Program-made: the position numbers and the translations under genes
In this document: one piece after another, positions 46,548-58,423 of the stretch
Layout of the letters: each line of letters opens with the position of its first letter
Position numbering within the stretch: position 1 is the first letter of the stretch
Notes under the pieces: model-generated
What the model saw: only the letters and a program-made list of their open reading frames with translations
Told to the model about the DNA's origin: nothing
Database searches by the model: none
From: Caprella mutica
Lineage: Eukaryota; Arthropoda; Malacostraca; Amphipoda; Caprellidae
Length of the DNA: 64,000 nt
Direction of reading: 5' to 3'
Assembly (NCBI GenBank): GCA_947561585.1
Contig: CANNZV010000120.1
Span: 248,001 to 312,000, forward strand

Positions 46548-47633
46548 TGGGAATGTGACATTGTGCATATTGCATATAAGCAGTTCTCTGCATATATTTC
46601 AAGAGCATATAATATGCACGTGTGCATATTATATGCTAACCGAGAAATAAGCACTTGTGGGTCAATTTTTAACATGTAAATGTTTGTTGTCTAATCTATG
46701 CCGTTTTCTTCTGGAACCTCTGCATAGAAAACGATTTTAACTTCAGCTGTGGACTCAAGTATATTTTATCAAACTAACTATTAACTAATTAACTATTAAA
46801 TTATTCAAATTTAAATATTGAATTTACAAATGTAATAATAAATTTATTTGACACTTGGGATTTAGTAAATATTTAAATTAATTGATAAATAAATGAATAC
46901 AATCATTTTAGAGAGTTGTACTACTCGAAAAATGTCAAAACTAATCGCACGTAGGTATATAATTTATTTAAGTAATTAAACACAAAACAGTTCAAATTAA
47001 TCATTTAATGACTTAGTGTCGCTGCTTATAGCTGGGGACCCTTTAAACTTTAAAGGGAGCCACTGTTCTAACAAGATAATATACAATTATTTTGAGTCAA
47101 GTAATGAACGGAATGTGATATATGAATGTAGGATAGGTTAGAAGACTGAATTTAGCTGAAGGAAACATTTGCTCCTCTTGTTTCTTGTGATGTAGAACGG
47201 GTGTTTTCCCAGTACAAAAATACATTAGCAGATAATAGGAGGAGATTCACTTTTGAAAACCTGAAATACCATTTAATAATAAAATGCAATTCCACTGTTT
47301 GAAATTGACTTATTGTGAAAGAAATCTAAATTTGAAACAGCTTTGTTATATTTTCTTTTCAAACGTTAAGCATTTCGCTTGCACTTGAGATTACACAATT
47401 TTATTGTAATTTCCATTCAAACCACAAAAGCAATATTACATTCCAACAACTATATACAGATTAACTTTATTCTAAATTCCGTAATTAATTTTGGGTATAT
47501 AAAAATATGCATTTTGGTTCAGCATATATGCACATTGACTTTTTGCATATTATATGCAGAAACAGGCATATAATATGCTGCATATCGCGTCAAAAATTAT
47601 GCATATTTTATGCTGCATATTGTCACATCCCAA
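46548..47633 (+). mobile_element. hAT-like family A, complete copy A3
   Basis: 1,086 bp with termini TGGGAATGTGACATTG and, from the right, TTGGGATGTGACAATATG. Flanked by the exact 8-bp duplicate CTTATAAA (46540-46547 and 47634-47641), the hallmark of hAT insertion. Its only coding remnant is the transposase C-terminal segment at 47171-47290. Confidence 0.9.
47171..47290 (+). pseudogene. hAT transposase C-terminal dimerisation-domain remnant
   Basis: 40 open codons reading APLVSCDVERVFSQYKN and then ADNRRRFTFENLKYHLII, the conserved hAT C-terminal (hATC) pattern of V-x-ERxFS-x-YK ... D-x-R ... T-x-ENL. The same segment is recognisable in copies A1, A2 and A4. No upstream catalytic domain is left. 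Confidence 0.75.
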
Positions 47634-47887
47634 CTTATAAACAACCTCCAAAAAATAGAACGCTCCAAGAAAAACAATATTCTAGTGTATATTAAAAACA
47701 CAAATAAACAGGAATGGAAGTTGGAGATCTCTAAACTCGAACAATAAATAAGAAAAAATAATAACGAAGAGATAACTAAGATTGTGACAATATGCATTCC
47801 CAAATATGCAGTATATGAATTGGGAAATATACTGCATATGCAACAGGTTTTATGCTTTTTGAGAAAACTCATGTTTTGCAGATAAAA

Positions 47888-49220
47888 CAGATCTTTCCCA
47901 TTTGACGACCCCCACCAGATTTAATTGAAATTACTTTTTTTATATGTATTTTTGTCCATAGAATCCGAAAATCAGAACCTTTTTCTGTAGAACCTCTTAG
48001 TTTTTGAGATATGAGGGTTTAAAATTATTTATTTCCTATGTATTACTGAAGGATTGAGAACTTTGTTTTCATTGAAATTACTTAAACAATATAGATTTTT
48101 ACATGAAACAGTGATGTAGTTTGTTGTGTCCACTAGTTTGTTGTACTGCACACTTCATGATTGAATAATGACCTGGCAGGGGGACTCGGGGGGCGACACG
48201 CCCCCCGAAATACATATATCGAATATTTCCAGTTTCCGTGTTATTTTCAATTTATTACTTCAATGCTGATATATGTGCAAGATACATTAACTTACCAGGT
48301 ATGCTACGCCTTGATACAAATTTTAAACTCTTCTGCGCATAAAGAAATACGCACATACGAATGCACAGATGTGACACTGCAATATTAGATTACATACTTC
48401 ATATACTATACAGCAAGGTTTATACACACTATAGTTTATGAACCTTGCTATTCAGCGGATTAAACAATTTTTAAGTGGTATCTGTACACTGCATTAACAA
48501 CCGTGGGCAAATTCTTCTTTACAAATAACTATTCAACCCGCTGTACAGTATATAGAGTATGTAAAGTAATATTGCAGGGTCACTTCTGTGCGTTCGTATG
48601 TTTGTATTTGTTTATGCGCAGAAGAGTCTTAAATTCGTATCAAGGCATTTAGCATATCTCTTTAGTTTATATATCTTGAGAATAATCAAGGCAATGCTAA
48701 AATTAGCCAATTTAGTCAAATGAAAAGAAGTTAAGCTTTCGATTCAAAAAATTTCAAATAACATACCTTGTTTCTATGTAAATATAATTAACCCGGGCCA
48801 CCGAAGCGTCTTTCACAACAAAACTGTAATCATCTTGATATGAACCTGCGCAATACTCTACCTTGTAGTTAATATACCTTGTATATGTGTAATGAGGGGC
48901 GTACCGCCCCCCATACCCCCCCTGCCAGGTCATTAAACAATTATGAAGTGTGCAGTACAACAAACTAGCGGATACAACAAACTACATTAAGGCTATCTTT
49001 GACCAAAATTGGCCAAGAAGCTTGAAAACACGAGTTTTTTCAAAGTTCCCAATCCTTCAGTAATACATAGGAAATAAATAATTTTAAACCCTCATATCTC
49101 AAAAACTATTAGTTTCTACAAAAAATGGTTTTAATTTTCGGATTTTATGGAGAAAATTATATATAAAAAATTAATTTAAAATAAAACTGGTGGGAAATGG
49201 GAAAGGCATGGGAAAGATCC
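47888..49220. mobile_element. 1.33-kb fold-back (palindromic) element
   Basis: Flanked by GATAAAA on both sides (47881-47887, 49221-49227), with termini ATCTTTCCCAT. The two halves are imperfect inverted copies almost end to end: the TTTTGAGATATGAGGGTTTA region pairs with 49070-49120, the CACGCCCCCC region with 48900-48915, and the 48290-48420 segment with 48540-48650. A very large hairpin is expected if single-stranded. Confidence 0.8.
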
Positions 49221-49497
49221 GATAAAAAATATACACTTACAGATAATGCATATAAGAAAAGGCATATACATGTGAAAGGAAGGCAATATATGCACTTTCA
49301 GCTGTTTATATCTGGTGGGAGGTTGAACAAACACCCTAATTTATTTTATATATACCTTTAGGTGATCTTTTAGTTTTCCTGATGAATATGGCTTTAAATT
49401 TTGTTCGAAAATTAGAGAATATGATTAACTATATGGCGCCATAAAGCTACAAGTAACACCTACAGCAATATAAATAAAGAGTAGGATACTAATAGAA

Positions 49498-50053
49498 CAG
49501 CAAAACCTCGTAGTAGACCAGAGTTACGTTCCAAGTTTGTTTGGTATTGTAAGAAACTCACTTCACCTGTTTCCTACTAGACCAAAATCGTTTTCTGAAA
49601 AAAGTGAAGCGGTGACTTTAACATTTCGATAACTCTATTTGTTTATGATAACTTTTTTTGCCAAATTAATGGTGACTAACATACCAATTTGAAGGGAAAC
49701 ACATTTAGAAATCGTATGAATTTTTTGGTTTCAATTAAAATGAATATAATATTTTTTCAATTAAATTATCATTTTATGAAATTACGATAGTCTTCACTGT
49801 ATCTAGTTTTCTGTAACTTTTCACATCAATTTGTTTTAGCACAGACTCTAACATTAAATATAAAACCGATTCTGCCTTATGTTTTATCCTAAAAATAGCA
49901 TATATAAACATTAAACATTATTCAAATTAAAGATTTATCTTTAAAACAGTAGTGTAATTATTAATCCTTGTAATATTCTCACTAGAATATCTGTCAGGTG
50001 ACAAAAATTACTACTAGGAGGCTGGTCTACTGGTCTACTACGAGGTTTTGCTG
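49498..50053. mobile_element. MITE with perfect 24-bp terminal inverted repeats
   Basis: CAGCAAAACCTCGTAGTAGA at the left and its exact complement at the right end (50030-50053), with a third partial CTGGTCTAC just inside the right end. 556 bp, non-coding. Comparing B1 with B2 shows the insertion precisely interrupts family B sequence. Confidence 0.88.
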
Positions 50054-50280
50054 CAATAGATTATAGACATAGGTGGTCAGTATATACCTAGTTTCTTTTC
50101 TTAAATAACTGGTAAAGATGAAAATTCACTTCACTAATAGAGTATCCAATAGTGCCAACAATGTAATGTCCTTCTATGAAACGATTGAGTCTTTTGAAAT
50201 ACTTGACATTTTAAATTTGGAGCATTACTATTAAATGCATAATAATTCATAATATATGCAAATGCATATTGATAATTAAT

Positions 50281-50650
50281 TTAGTAGGGGTTTAACGTCT
50301 GCTTCGAAACTAAAGGCCAAATTGCTGATGTCATAAGGAAATTAAATACAAGGGACTAGAAGAAGCAGTCAGAAAGGAAGGTGGGTTTATGAACAAAGTC
50401 ACTTACCACCGTCGGTGATAATGTTCATGGATGAAGAAAAGCTACTCAGTGAATGCAGTCACTTGCCAAGGAATGTGACGAAAAGGGACACAAGCACCGG
50501 TGGTTGCACTCACGGATGGAAGAAGAATATGAAGAGGTGATGGTAAATGAAGCCTACGAGCCTATACGTAACACAAAAATCTAAGACCTCGTAGTTGAAG
50601 AGCATAACCCTAGGTTATCCTTTGAAACTACAAGTAGTGTTAAAAAAATA
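50281..50650 (+). repeat. Interspersed repeat family 'TTTAACGTCTG', copy 3
   Basis: GGTTTAACGTCTGCTTCG through AGTAGTGTTAAAAAAAT. Inserted in B2 at the same relative place as copy 2 in B1 (after TTGATAATTAATTTAGTAGG). Confidence 0.85.
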
Positions 50651-50686
50651 TCTTAAAGTGCATATGTTTTTTCTGCAAAACATATG

Positions 50687-51586
50687 ATGAATTAATATGC
50701 ACGTGTGCATATATGCTAACCGAGAAATATGCACTTCTTGGTCAATTTTTAACATGTAAATGTCTAACCTATGCCGTTTTCTTCTGGACCCCTGCATAGA
50801 AAACTATTTTAACTGTGGAACAAGTAAATTTTATCAAACTAGTTATTCAAATTCAAAAAGTTTTTAGGTGGAATATCGAAACTACAAATGAATTAATAAA
50901 TAATATGACACTTGGTGTTTAGTAAATACTTGTAGTTATTGATAAATAAATGAATAGGTACAACTATTTTAGAGAGTTATACTACTCGAAAAATATCTAA
51001 ACTTATAGCATGTTTACATGTATATGTATATAATTTATTTAATTAATTAAACACAAAACGGTTTAAATTAATCATTTAATGACTTAGTGTCGCTGCTTAT
51101 AGCTGGGGATCCTTTAAACTTTAAAGGGAACCACTGATCTAACAGGATGGTTTATAATTTTCGAGTTATGACTAAAGTAATGAAAGGAATGTGATATTTG
51201 AATGTAGGATAGTTTAGAAGACTGAATTTGGCTGAAAGAAACATTTGCCCCATTTTGTTTCTTGTGAAGTAGAACGGGTTCTTTCCCAGTACAAAACAAC
51301 TTTAGCAGATAATAGGAGATTCACTTTTGGAAACCTAAATACCCTTTAACAATAAAGTTCAATTCTACTGATTCTACACCAAAGTACATTCAAAACATAA
51401 CTATATACAGATTAACTTTATTTTAAATTCCGTAATTAACTTTGGGCATGTAACTGCACACTATATTGAATAATTTCTGATATATAAAATGCATATTTTC
51501 CAATATGCATAAATGTGCATATTTCCAACATGCATTATGGTTCTGCATATATGCACATTGACTTTTTGCATATTATATGCAGAAAT
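50687..51586 (+). mobile_element. hAT-like family A, fragment A2
   Basis: Matches A3 from the GCACGTGTGCATATATGC region to TTATATGCAGAAAT, lacking both termini. Includes the decayed transposase segment near 51245-51340. The right side stops where the tyrosine recombinase gene begins. Confidence 0.75.
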
Positions 51587-51652
51587 GAATTTATATTAGA
51601 CTGAAAGGAGAATATAAAGGATTACTCACCGATTATATACTAATATAAATTC

Positions 51653-52650
51653 GTGAATTACAGATCATGGGTACCATGGGAGAGAAGTCTGACAGATTAC
51701 ATTGCTGATTTACAAGAAAAAGCAAAGAGGTTGGCCCTAAAATCTAGAGAAAATAATAACACGAAAAAATATTGGTATGCTTTTCAAAAGTTTAACGACT
51801 GGATGAGGCTCTACTTGCAAGAGGTAAATTTTGCAGCAGAAGGCGAAACTGTCGGGCTGTACTTAACTCATCTGGATGAACACAAATCCCCTTCCGTCGT
51901 AACGGCAGCATATTACGGTATTCGACATTTTCACCTGCTAAATGGTACGGTCGACCCTACGCTACATCCTCTACCTAATCTAATACTAGAAGCTGTGAAA
52001 AGATCTAAAGGTAACCATGTCGTTGGAAATTACATCGCCAATTACAATGGCGATAATGAAGAACTTGTATGAGAAGCTGTTTAAAGAGAATTCTACACTG
52101 AGAGAGCTCAGATTCCTTACAATTGCTTTCCTATCTTTTTACGGATTTTTGGGATTCAGCGAAGTGGCTTCAATCAAGAGGAAGTATATAGAGTTCAGCG
52201 AAACTCTCTTTTCTATTCAAATTACTAAAAGTAAAACTGACGTGTATAGTTCCGGTATTAAGGTGATTATAGCTAATAATGCTACAGGTATATGTCCTGC
52301 AAAAGTCCTTCATCGATATTTTGAAAAAAGTTGTCTCATGGAAAAAGGACATTTTATTTTTCGAAAGATATCATGGAAGAAAAACTACGAAAAGTTAACG
52401 GAAGAAAACGTCTCTATAAAACACGGCAAAATGAGAGAGGATTTTATCTTGTACATATCTGATCTTGTACCAGATGTTCGCAAATATGGACTACAGTTTT
52501 CGATCAGGCGGTGCAACCACAGCATCGAAGAACGGAGTGACTGACAGGTTATTGAAGAAGCACGGGAGATGGAGAACCGAAAAAGCAAAGGAATGTTACA
52601 TAAGGGAAGATTTGGAGAATAAAATGAGCGTAACACTTTCTATGAAATAA
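51653..52650 (+). pseudogene. Tyrosine recombinase (XerC/D-like) gene, frameshifted
   Basis: Three overlapping frames (51653-52072, 52017-52544, 52465-52650) read continuously only if two frameshifts are allowed. N-terminal core-binding-like domain (SLTDYIADLQEKAKRLAL ... FNDWM); catalytic part FYGFLGFSEVASIKRK, where the first active-site Arg of the usual GFLRF is Gly; then DYSFRSGGATTAS, where HxxR reads YSFR; HGRW and ECY keep the second His and the Tyr nucleophile. Probably from a Crypton- or DIRS-like element. Cut sites and flanking repeats were not identified. Confidence 0.8.
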
Positions 52651-52985
52651 TTGAATCGCTAGGTTATTAATAAAACAAATTTGCCCTTATTTTATTTTTT
52701 TCTGGATATGCGATTTTTATGAATTAATAAATCAGCTATGACGTTGACAGGTCGCCCATATAAGTTGTTTGACTTTACCTTTTATGATAAATATGGATGT
52801 GACAATATGCAGCATAAAATATGCATAATTTTTGACGCGATATGCAGCATATTATATGCCTATTTCTGCATATAATATGCAAAAAGTCAATGTGCATATA
52901 TGCAGAACCAAAATGCATATTGGAAATGTGCATATAATGTGCAAAAAGTCAATGTGCATATATGCTGAACCAAAATGCATATTGG

Positions 52986-53477
52986 TTGGCCAGGGGCTCT
53001 ATCCTGAAGCTGTCTGTGGTGAATGGAAGAGAAGGGGGGTGGCGTCCCTTGGGCCCCGAACTGTTGTAATTTGGATTATGGATTGTCTTCTTTCATTTTT
53101 ACCATGTTTATCATTTTTTTAACGCTACTTGCAGTTTAAGAAGATAGCGCTAGGGTTATGCTCTTCAACTACGAGGTCTTAGATTTTGTTTTGGGTAGGC
53201 TCGTAGGCTTCATTTACTATCACCTCTTCATTTTCCTCTTCCATCCGTGAGTGCAGCCACCGGTGCTTGTGTCCCGTTTCGTCACATTCCTTGGTAAGTG
53301 ACTGCATTCACGGAGTAGCTTTTATGCATCCATGAGCATTGTCACCGACGGTGGTAAGTGACTTTGTTCATGGAGCCACTTTCCTCTCTGACTGCTTCTT
53401 CCAGTCCCTTGTATTTAATTTCCTTTTGACGTCAGCGATATGGCCTTTGGTTCCGAAGCAGACGTTAAACCTCTACT
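52986..53477 (-). repeat. Interspersed repeat family 'TTTAACGTCTG', copy 4, longest
   Basis: Reverse orientation: GCAGACGTTAAACC at the right end and AACGCTACTTGCAGTTT inside. It extends left to GGCCAGGGGCTCTATCCTGA, giving about 490 bp and showing that other copies are shortened at this end. Confidence 0.85.
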
Positions 53478-53980
53478 AAAATAATAAATATTGGAAATAT
53501 GCATTTTATATACCGGAAAATATTAAATATAGTGTGCATATTACATGCCCAAAGTTAATTACGGAATTTAAAATAAAGTTAACCTTTATATATATAGTTA
53601 TGTTTTGAATGTAATTGTACTTTGGTGGTTTGAATGGAACTTACAATAAATCGAAAGTGTAATCTAGAGTTTTTATTTTTACTGTGAAATGTTTAACGTT
53701 AGAAAACAAAATATAACAAAGCTGTTTCAAATTTAGACTTTTTTAATAGTAAGTCAATTTCAAATATACACATTCAATTTTAATCAGTGGAATTGGTCTT
53801 TATTGTTAAATGGTATTTCAGGTTTCCAAAAGTGAATCTCCTCCTATTATCTGCTAATGTATTTTGTACTGGGAAAACACCCGTTCTACATCACAAGAAA
53901 CAAGAGGAGCAAATGTTTCCTTCAGCTAAATTCAGTCCTACATTCAAATATCACATTCCGTTCATTACTTTAGTCATGAC

Positions 53981-55237
53981 TAGGGTTGTGACAATATTCT
54001 TTTGGCTTAAAGAATTATTCTTTATGCTTTTTAGCAATAAAGCATTTTTTTTGAAATAAAGAATATTCTCAAAATATGCTTTTAGTTAATCAAATAGTCC
54101 AAGTGACTGCAAATGAAACGCAAACTAATTTTTATTGTTTGAATGAATGATACAAGAATTTTTAAGTTTAAAAGACTAGGTGAGGAAATTACCATATTGA
54201 ATCATTGGAACCTGTAAGGCGATAATTAATAGTAATACTTTCAATAAGGAGTACACAATAGGAGTTGCCATTTTGTGTTACGCTTTACCTATTGTAAACG
54301 GTTACTATTCATTGGTGCGACCCTACATTAGTCCGACACTTTTGCAGTTTATTTCTGATTGAACATCAAAATATATGTATATCGGGGGATGGGACGTGCT
54401 ACCCCCCTAACCCCCCTGCCAGGTCATTAAAAAACTTGTATGCAGTACAACAAACTAGCGAATACAACAAACTCCATTATATCGAATGAGGAAATGCATC
54501 ATACAAATTAGCTAATATTAGAAATAAAGTAAAATAAGAGAGGAATATATACCAAAGTTAAAAAAAATAAAAGTAAATATTGTTTTATTTAAACTGGTTT
54601 ACCTATCTATATAGTGTATATTCATGTAATATTTTTTATTTTAATCAATAAATAAAACGAGAAATAACACAGAGAGATGTAACTGTCGGACTAAACACGT
54701 TCCCATTGTAAACGGAGCTAGGACATTTCGGTACCATATTTTTTATTCCCAGACGAACCTTATTTTTTAAATTCGAAATGAGTTAAGACTACAAATTATA
54801 GCAGATAACAGACGTAGAATTATTTTCGAGAATTTAAAAACAACTATGATCATCAAATGTAATAAATGCTTTCTTTATTGTGCAAGTTATTGTCTAAAAC
54901 TGTTCACTATTTATTATTTTGGTTACCTCATACAGAATAAACTGTCTCAATTTGACATTGTTTCCAACCCTGCCTTCTATATAAATATACCATCAATGAA
55001 AACTCTCCATTACAATTAGCCTTATTTCAAAGAAATTAGAACATATAAAGCTAACCTGAACGCATATCGTTGAGCATATAAAGCTAACCTGAACGCATAA
55101 AAAGCATATTTTGAGCAAAAAGGCATATTTTAAGCATAAAAAGAATATATTAAGGCATAAAAAGCATATATATAGAGTATAAAAGCATATTTAACAAGCT
55201 TAAAGCATATTTCAAAAAGAATATTGTCACAACCTTA
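53981..55237. mobile_element. hAT-like family G element
   Basis: Termini TAGGGTTGTGACAATATTCT and, from the right, TAAGGTTGTGACAATATTCT. Flanks GTCATGAC and GTCATGAG (7 of 8). 1,257 bp, non-coding, AT-rich; many AAGCATAT motifs near the right end. Confidence 0.82.
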
Positions 55238-55340
55238 GTCATGAGTCATGACTCGAAAATTATAAACCATCTTGTTAGACCAGCGGTTCCCTTTAAACTT
55301 GAAGGATCCCCAGCTATAAGCAGAGTCACTAAGTTATTAA

Positions 55341-56860
55341 TAGGGTTGTGACTTTGCATATCTTGCATATTGGTGAAAAAATGCATATGCATATAAAAAA
55401 CGCATATGCAAATCTTGAAATGCATATGCAAATAGAAAATGCATATGCAAATAGAAAATGCATATGCAAATAGAAAATGCATATGCAAATAGAAAATGCA
55501 TATGCAAATAGAAAATGGATATGCAAATTAGATGCACATTAGAAAAAAATAATATGCAAATAGAAAATGATTAGTGAAATAAGTTGACTTTTGATATTCA
55601 AATGATAAACTTTAACATATATAAATGAATAGTATCAGGCAAATGAATAAGTGCTAGTTTTTTATTCTACTTAAGAAATTTAAATTATTATAGGTTAGGT
55701 TATAACGATCGAGATGGGGAATTTGGTTGAACACTGGTTCAGTTATGCGAATAACAGGATGATAAATAAATGCCGGATAAAATATAACCCTCTGCAAATT
55801 TGCGGAGGTAATAATAAAATTTAATTAACTTATCGACTGATCTTCCTATTTTCTAAACTAGTGTTACTGTTTATATTCATTTATATATTTTATATACAAG
55901 TAAAGCTCGTACAACGGACAGTATACAGGTAAAGCCCCCCCCCCCCCCTACAAAAGACAAAAATTATTATTTTAATTGGGGATTTTAACTTTTAAGTTTC
56001 CTTTAACAGCATTTCAAAGAAACTCTAGTGAGGGAAAACAATCTCAGATTATTATTGAATAATTTTTTTAATGAAAATCTTATAATATTTATATAACTTA
56101 CTCATATAATTGTACGTAGGTACGAAATAATAAGGTAAATAAAATGAAACAAAGATATTAGTAACTAAACCAAGTGAAAATATAGGGTAGTTGCACCTCT
56201 TTTTAATTTTATAGATCTTCTCTAATCAAAGAAAATATGTAGGAAATGGGTAACAAAATCAAAATACTGAAAATCTTAAAAACAATACATTAAGTGTTTA
56301 TTGTAAATTGTAATACCTTGAATATAATAAATGCACGACTAGATAATTGGTAGACGAATAGAATATTAGTTAAACTAAATAATTTAAAGAGGTTGTTTTA
56401 GGAGTTGCATGGCCAGAAGAACAGATAATTTTTGTTTTTTAGGGGGTGTTCGTTTAAAGATCGTCCGCTGTACGAGCTTCAATTACCTGTATACTAGATT
56501 CTTCATATTCAAGACTTGATATATGTACTTGAAAACAGCTTTGTAAAAAGTGTTTCAATATATTGAAATTATCTTCAATTAAAAGATATTGATTAACATA
56601 CTTTATTAGCTTCTTAGTAACAGCCTATTTCGAGAAATTCATATTTGCAATGTGTTTTTAATTAAAATTATTTGCTGCATATATTTTGTATAAGCATTTT
56701 ATAAATGCATATATTTTGCATATGAGTTTTATAAATGCATATGCGTTTTATAAAACGCATATGCGTTTTATTAAATACATATGCATATTTCAAGCGAATA
56801 TGCACTAAATATTTATGTGCATACACTGCATAATATACAGTGCATATTGTCTCAACCCTA
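55341..56860. mobile_element. hAT-like family H element
   Basis: Exact 8-bp duplicate GTTATTAA (55333-55340, 56861-56868). Termini TAGGGTTGTGACTTTGCATA and, from the right, TAGGGTTGAGACAATATGCA. 1,520 bp, non-coding, with a 19-bp ATGCAAATAGAAAATGCAT-type array near the left end and a C-run at 55938-55949. Confidence 0.88.
55378..55560. repeat. 19-bp repeat inside family H element, about 6-7 copies
   Basis: GCATATGCAAATAGAAAAT units. Open frames on the minus strand here are artefacts. Confidence 0.92.
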
Positions 56861-57439
56861 GTTATTAAATGGTAAATTTAAACCGTTTTGTGTTTAATTA
56901 AATATATTATATGCATATATACGTGTTATAAGTTTAGATATTTTTCGAGTACTACAATCTCTAAAATGATTGTACCTATTCATTTATTTATCAATAACTA
57001 CTAGTTTTTACTAAATACCAAGTGACATTATTTATTAATTCATTTGTAGTTTCAATATTCCACCTACAAACTTTTTGAATTTGAATAATTAGTTTGATAA
57101 AATTTACTTAGGTCCACAGTTAAAATAGTTTTCTATGCAGGGGTTCAGAAGAAAACGGCATAGATTAGACATTTACATGTCAAAATTTGACCAAGAAGTG
57201 CATATTTCTCTGTTAGCATATATGCACACGTGCATATTATATGCTCTTGAAATATATGCAGAGGACTGCTTATATGCAATATGCACAATGTCACATCCCT
57301 ATTTATTTAAGATAAAATACCATCCATCGGGGAAAAATAATTCCGTAAAACTGATAAGTGCACTTTAGCGCCGAGACTATTGAAAATCACGGGATAAGCA
57401 CTATAAGTTTAAATTTTATTAGAAATTTTAAGTGTGCTT

Positions 57440-57860
57440 TAGCGCTATCGTAGACGTCAAATGGAAATTAAATAAAAGAGACTAGAAGAAGCAGTCAAAA
57501 AGGAAAGAGACTCCATGAACAAAGTCACCTACTAGCTACCATCTGAAAACGTTCATAGAGTAGAAAAGCTACTCCGTGAACGCAGTCACTTACCAAGGAA
57601 TGTGACGAAAAGGGACACATGTACCAGTGGCTGCACTCAAGGATGGAAGAGGAAAATGAAGAAGTTATAGTAAATGAAACCTATGAGTCTACCTAACACA
57701 AAATCTAAGACCTGGTACTTGTAGAGCATAACCCTAGCACTATCCCCTAAAACTACAAGTAGCGCTAAAAAGATAAGTGAAGAGGAAAAATTTACAACCC
57801 AAATAACAGTTCGGGATCCCAAGGGAAATCTCCCTTTTCTCTTCACCAATCAGTTTCAGG
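57440..57860 (+). repeat. Interspersed repeat family 'TTTAACGTCTG', copy 5
   Basis: Lacks the exact left end; retains GAAGCAGTCA, AATGTGACGAAAAGGGACAC, AATCTAAGACCTGGTA, AGTAGCGCTAAAAA and the tail ending AGGGTAGAGCCTATGG, which matches the extended end of copy 4. Confidence 0.8.
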
Positions 57861-58278
57861 GTAGAGCCTATGGTCGAATTTATCAATGCTGCAAATGATC
57901 ACCTACCTAAACAATATGCACCTACTAGAAACATGAAAAGGATTACTAATATTACCGAATAAAAAATTAAAAACCTTAACAGAACAAGGAACATTTATTA
58001 GAAAAATTATAGAACAGGCTGAAAAGCGAACACAAATTTACATTTTCAGAATAAATAAGACTTTAAATTAAAAAATCTGCACTAATATATTCTATTTTAA
58101 AGTGAACTAACAAAACTGTAAAATACATTCAGCAACTAGATCGCATGTACATAAATGAAACTTACTAAACAGCGCATAAGATTTGGTACCTACAGTTAGT
58201 GAATTTCTAATATTCAAATTCCATAACTCAAATACAGTTAAATAATCTATCAGAAAATGGTTCTTGAGTATCAACTTT
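57861..58278. other. 3' flank of the USP gene
   Basis: AT-rich DNA after the minus-strand stop codon. TTTATT near 57990 (AATAAA on the minus strand) could be its polyadenylation signal. Confidence 0.4.
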
Positions 58279-58423
58279 TCACTTTCCGTCACGGCATGTG
58301 ATTTTAATGGGATATTTGCGAGTGTGAGGGTAGTAACGCTCGTAAACGAACACAGAGGGGTTGCAGTCGGAGAAATTGTGCCGACCCAATTCGGTCACAG
58401 AATCGTTACAGGTCTCGTAGTAA
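58279..58423 (-). CDS. USP gene last exon
   Basis: Completes Ser, then YYETCNDSVTELGRHN, NPSVFVYERYY and stop TGA (58279-58281). CNDS matches the FND/FDD third-residue box. Acceptor TTTTTCAG. Confidence 0.85.

Larger units (their letters stand above)
47766..50280 (+). mobile_element. hAT-like family B, copy B2, left part with two insertions
   Basis: Starts GATTGTGACAATATGCATTC, with a terminus decayed from AGGGTTGTGAC. Interrupted by the fold-back element at 47888-49220 and the MITE at 49498-50053, followed by an interspersed-repeat copy. With the inserts removed, the sequence matches B1. Confidence 0.7.
52792..57301 (-). mobile_element. hAT-like family A, copy A4, carrying three nested insertions
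   Basis: Starts GGATGTGACAATATGCAGCA and ends CAATGTCACATCCCTA, reverse orientation to A3. Removing the interspersed repeat (52986-53477), family G element (53981-55237) and family H element (55341-56860) restores sequence collinear with A3. No outer target duplication could be matched. Confidence 0.78.

Noticed and set aside
52792..57301. An outer target duplication for copy A4
   Set aside because: The 8 bp on each side do not match; the copy is called from termini and internal collinearity only.
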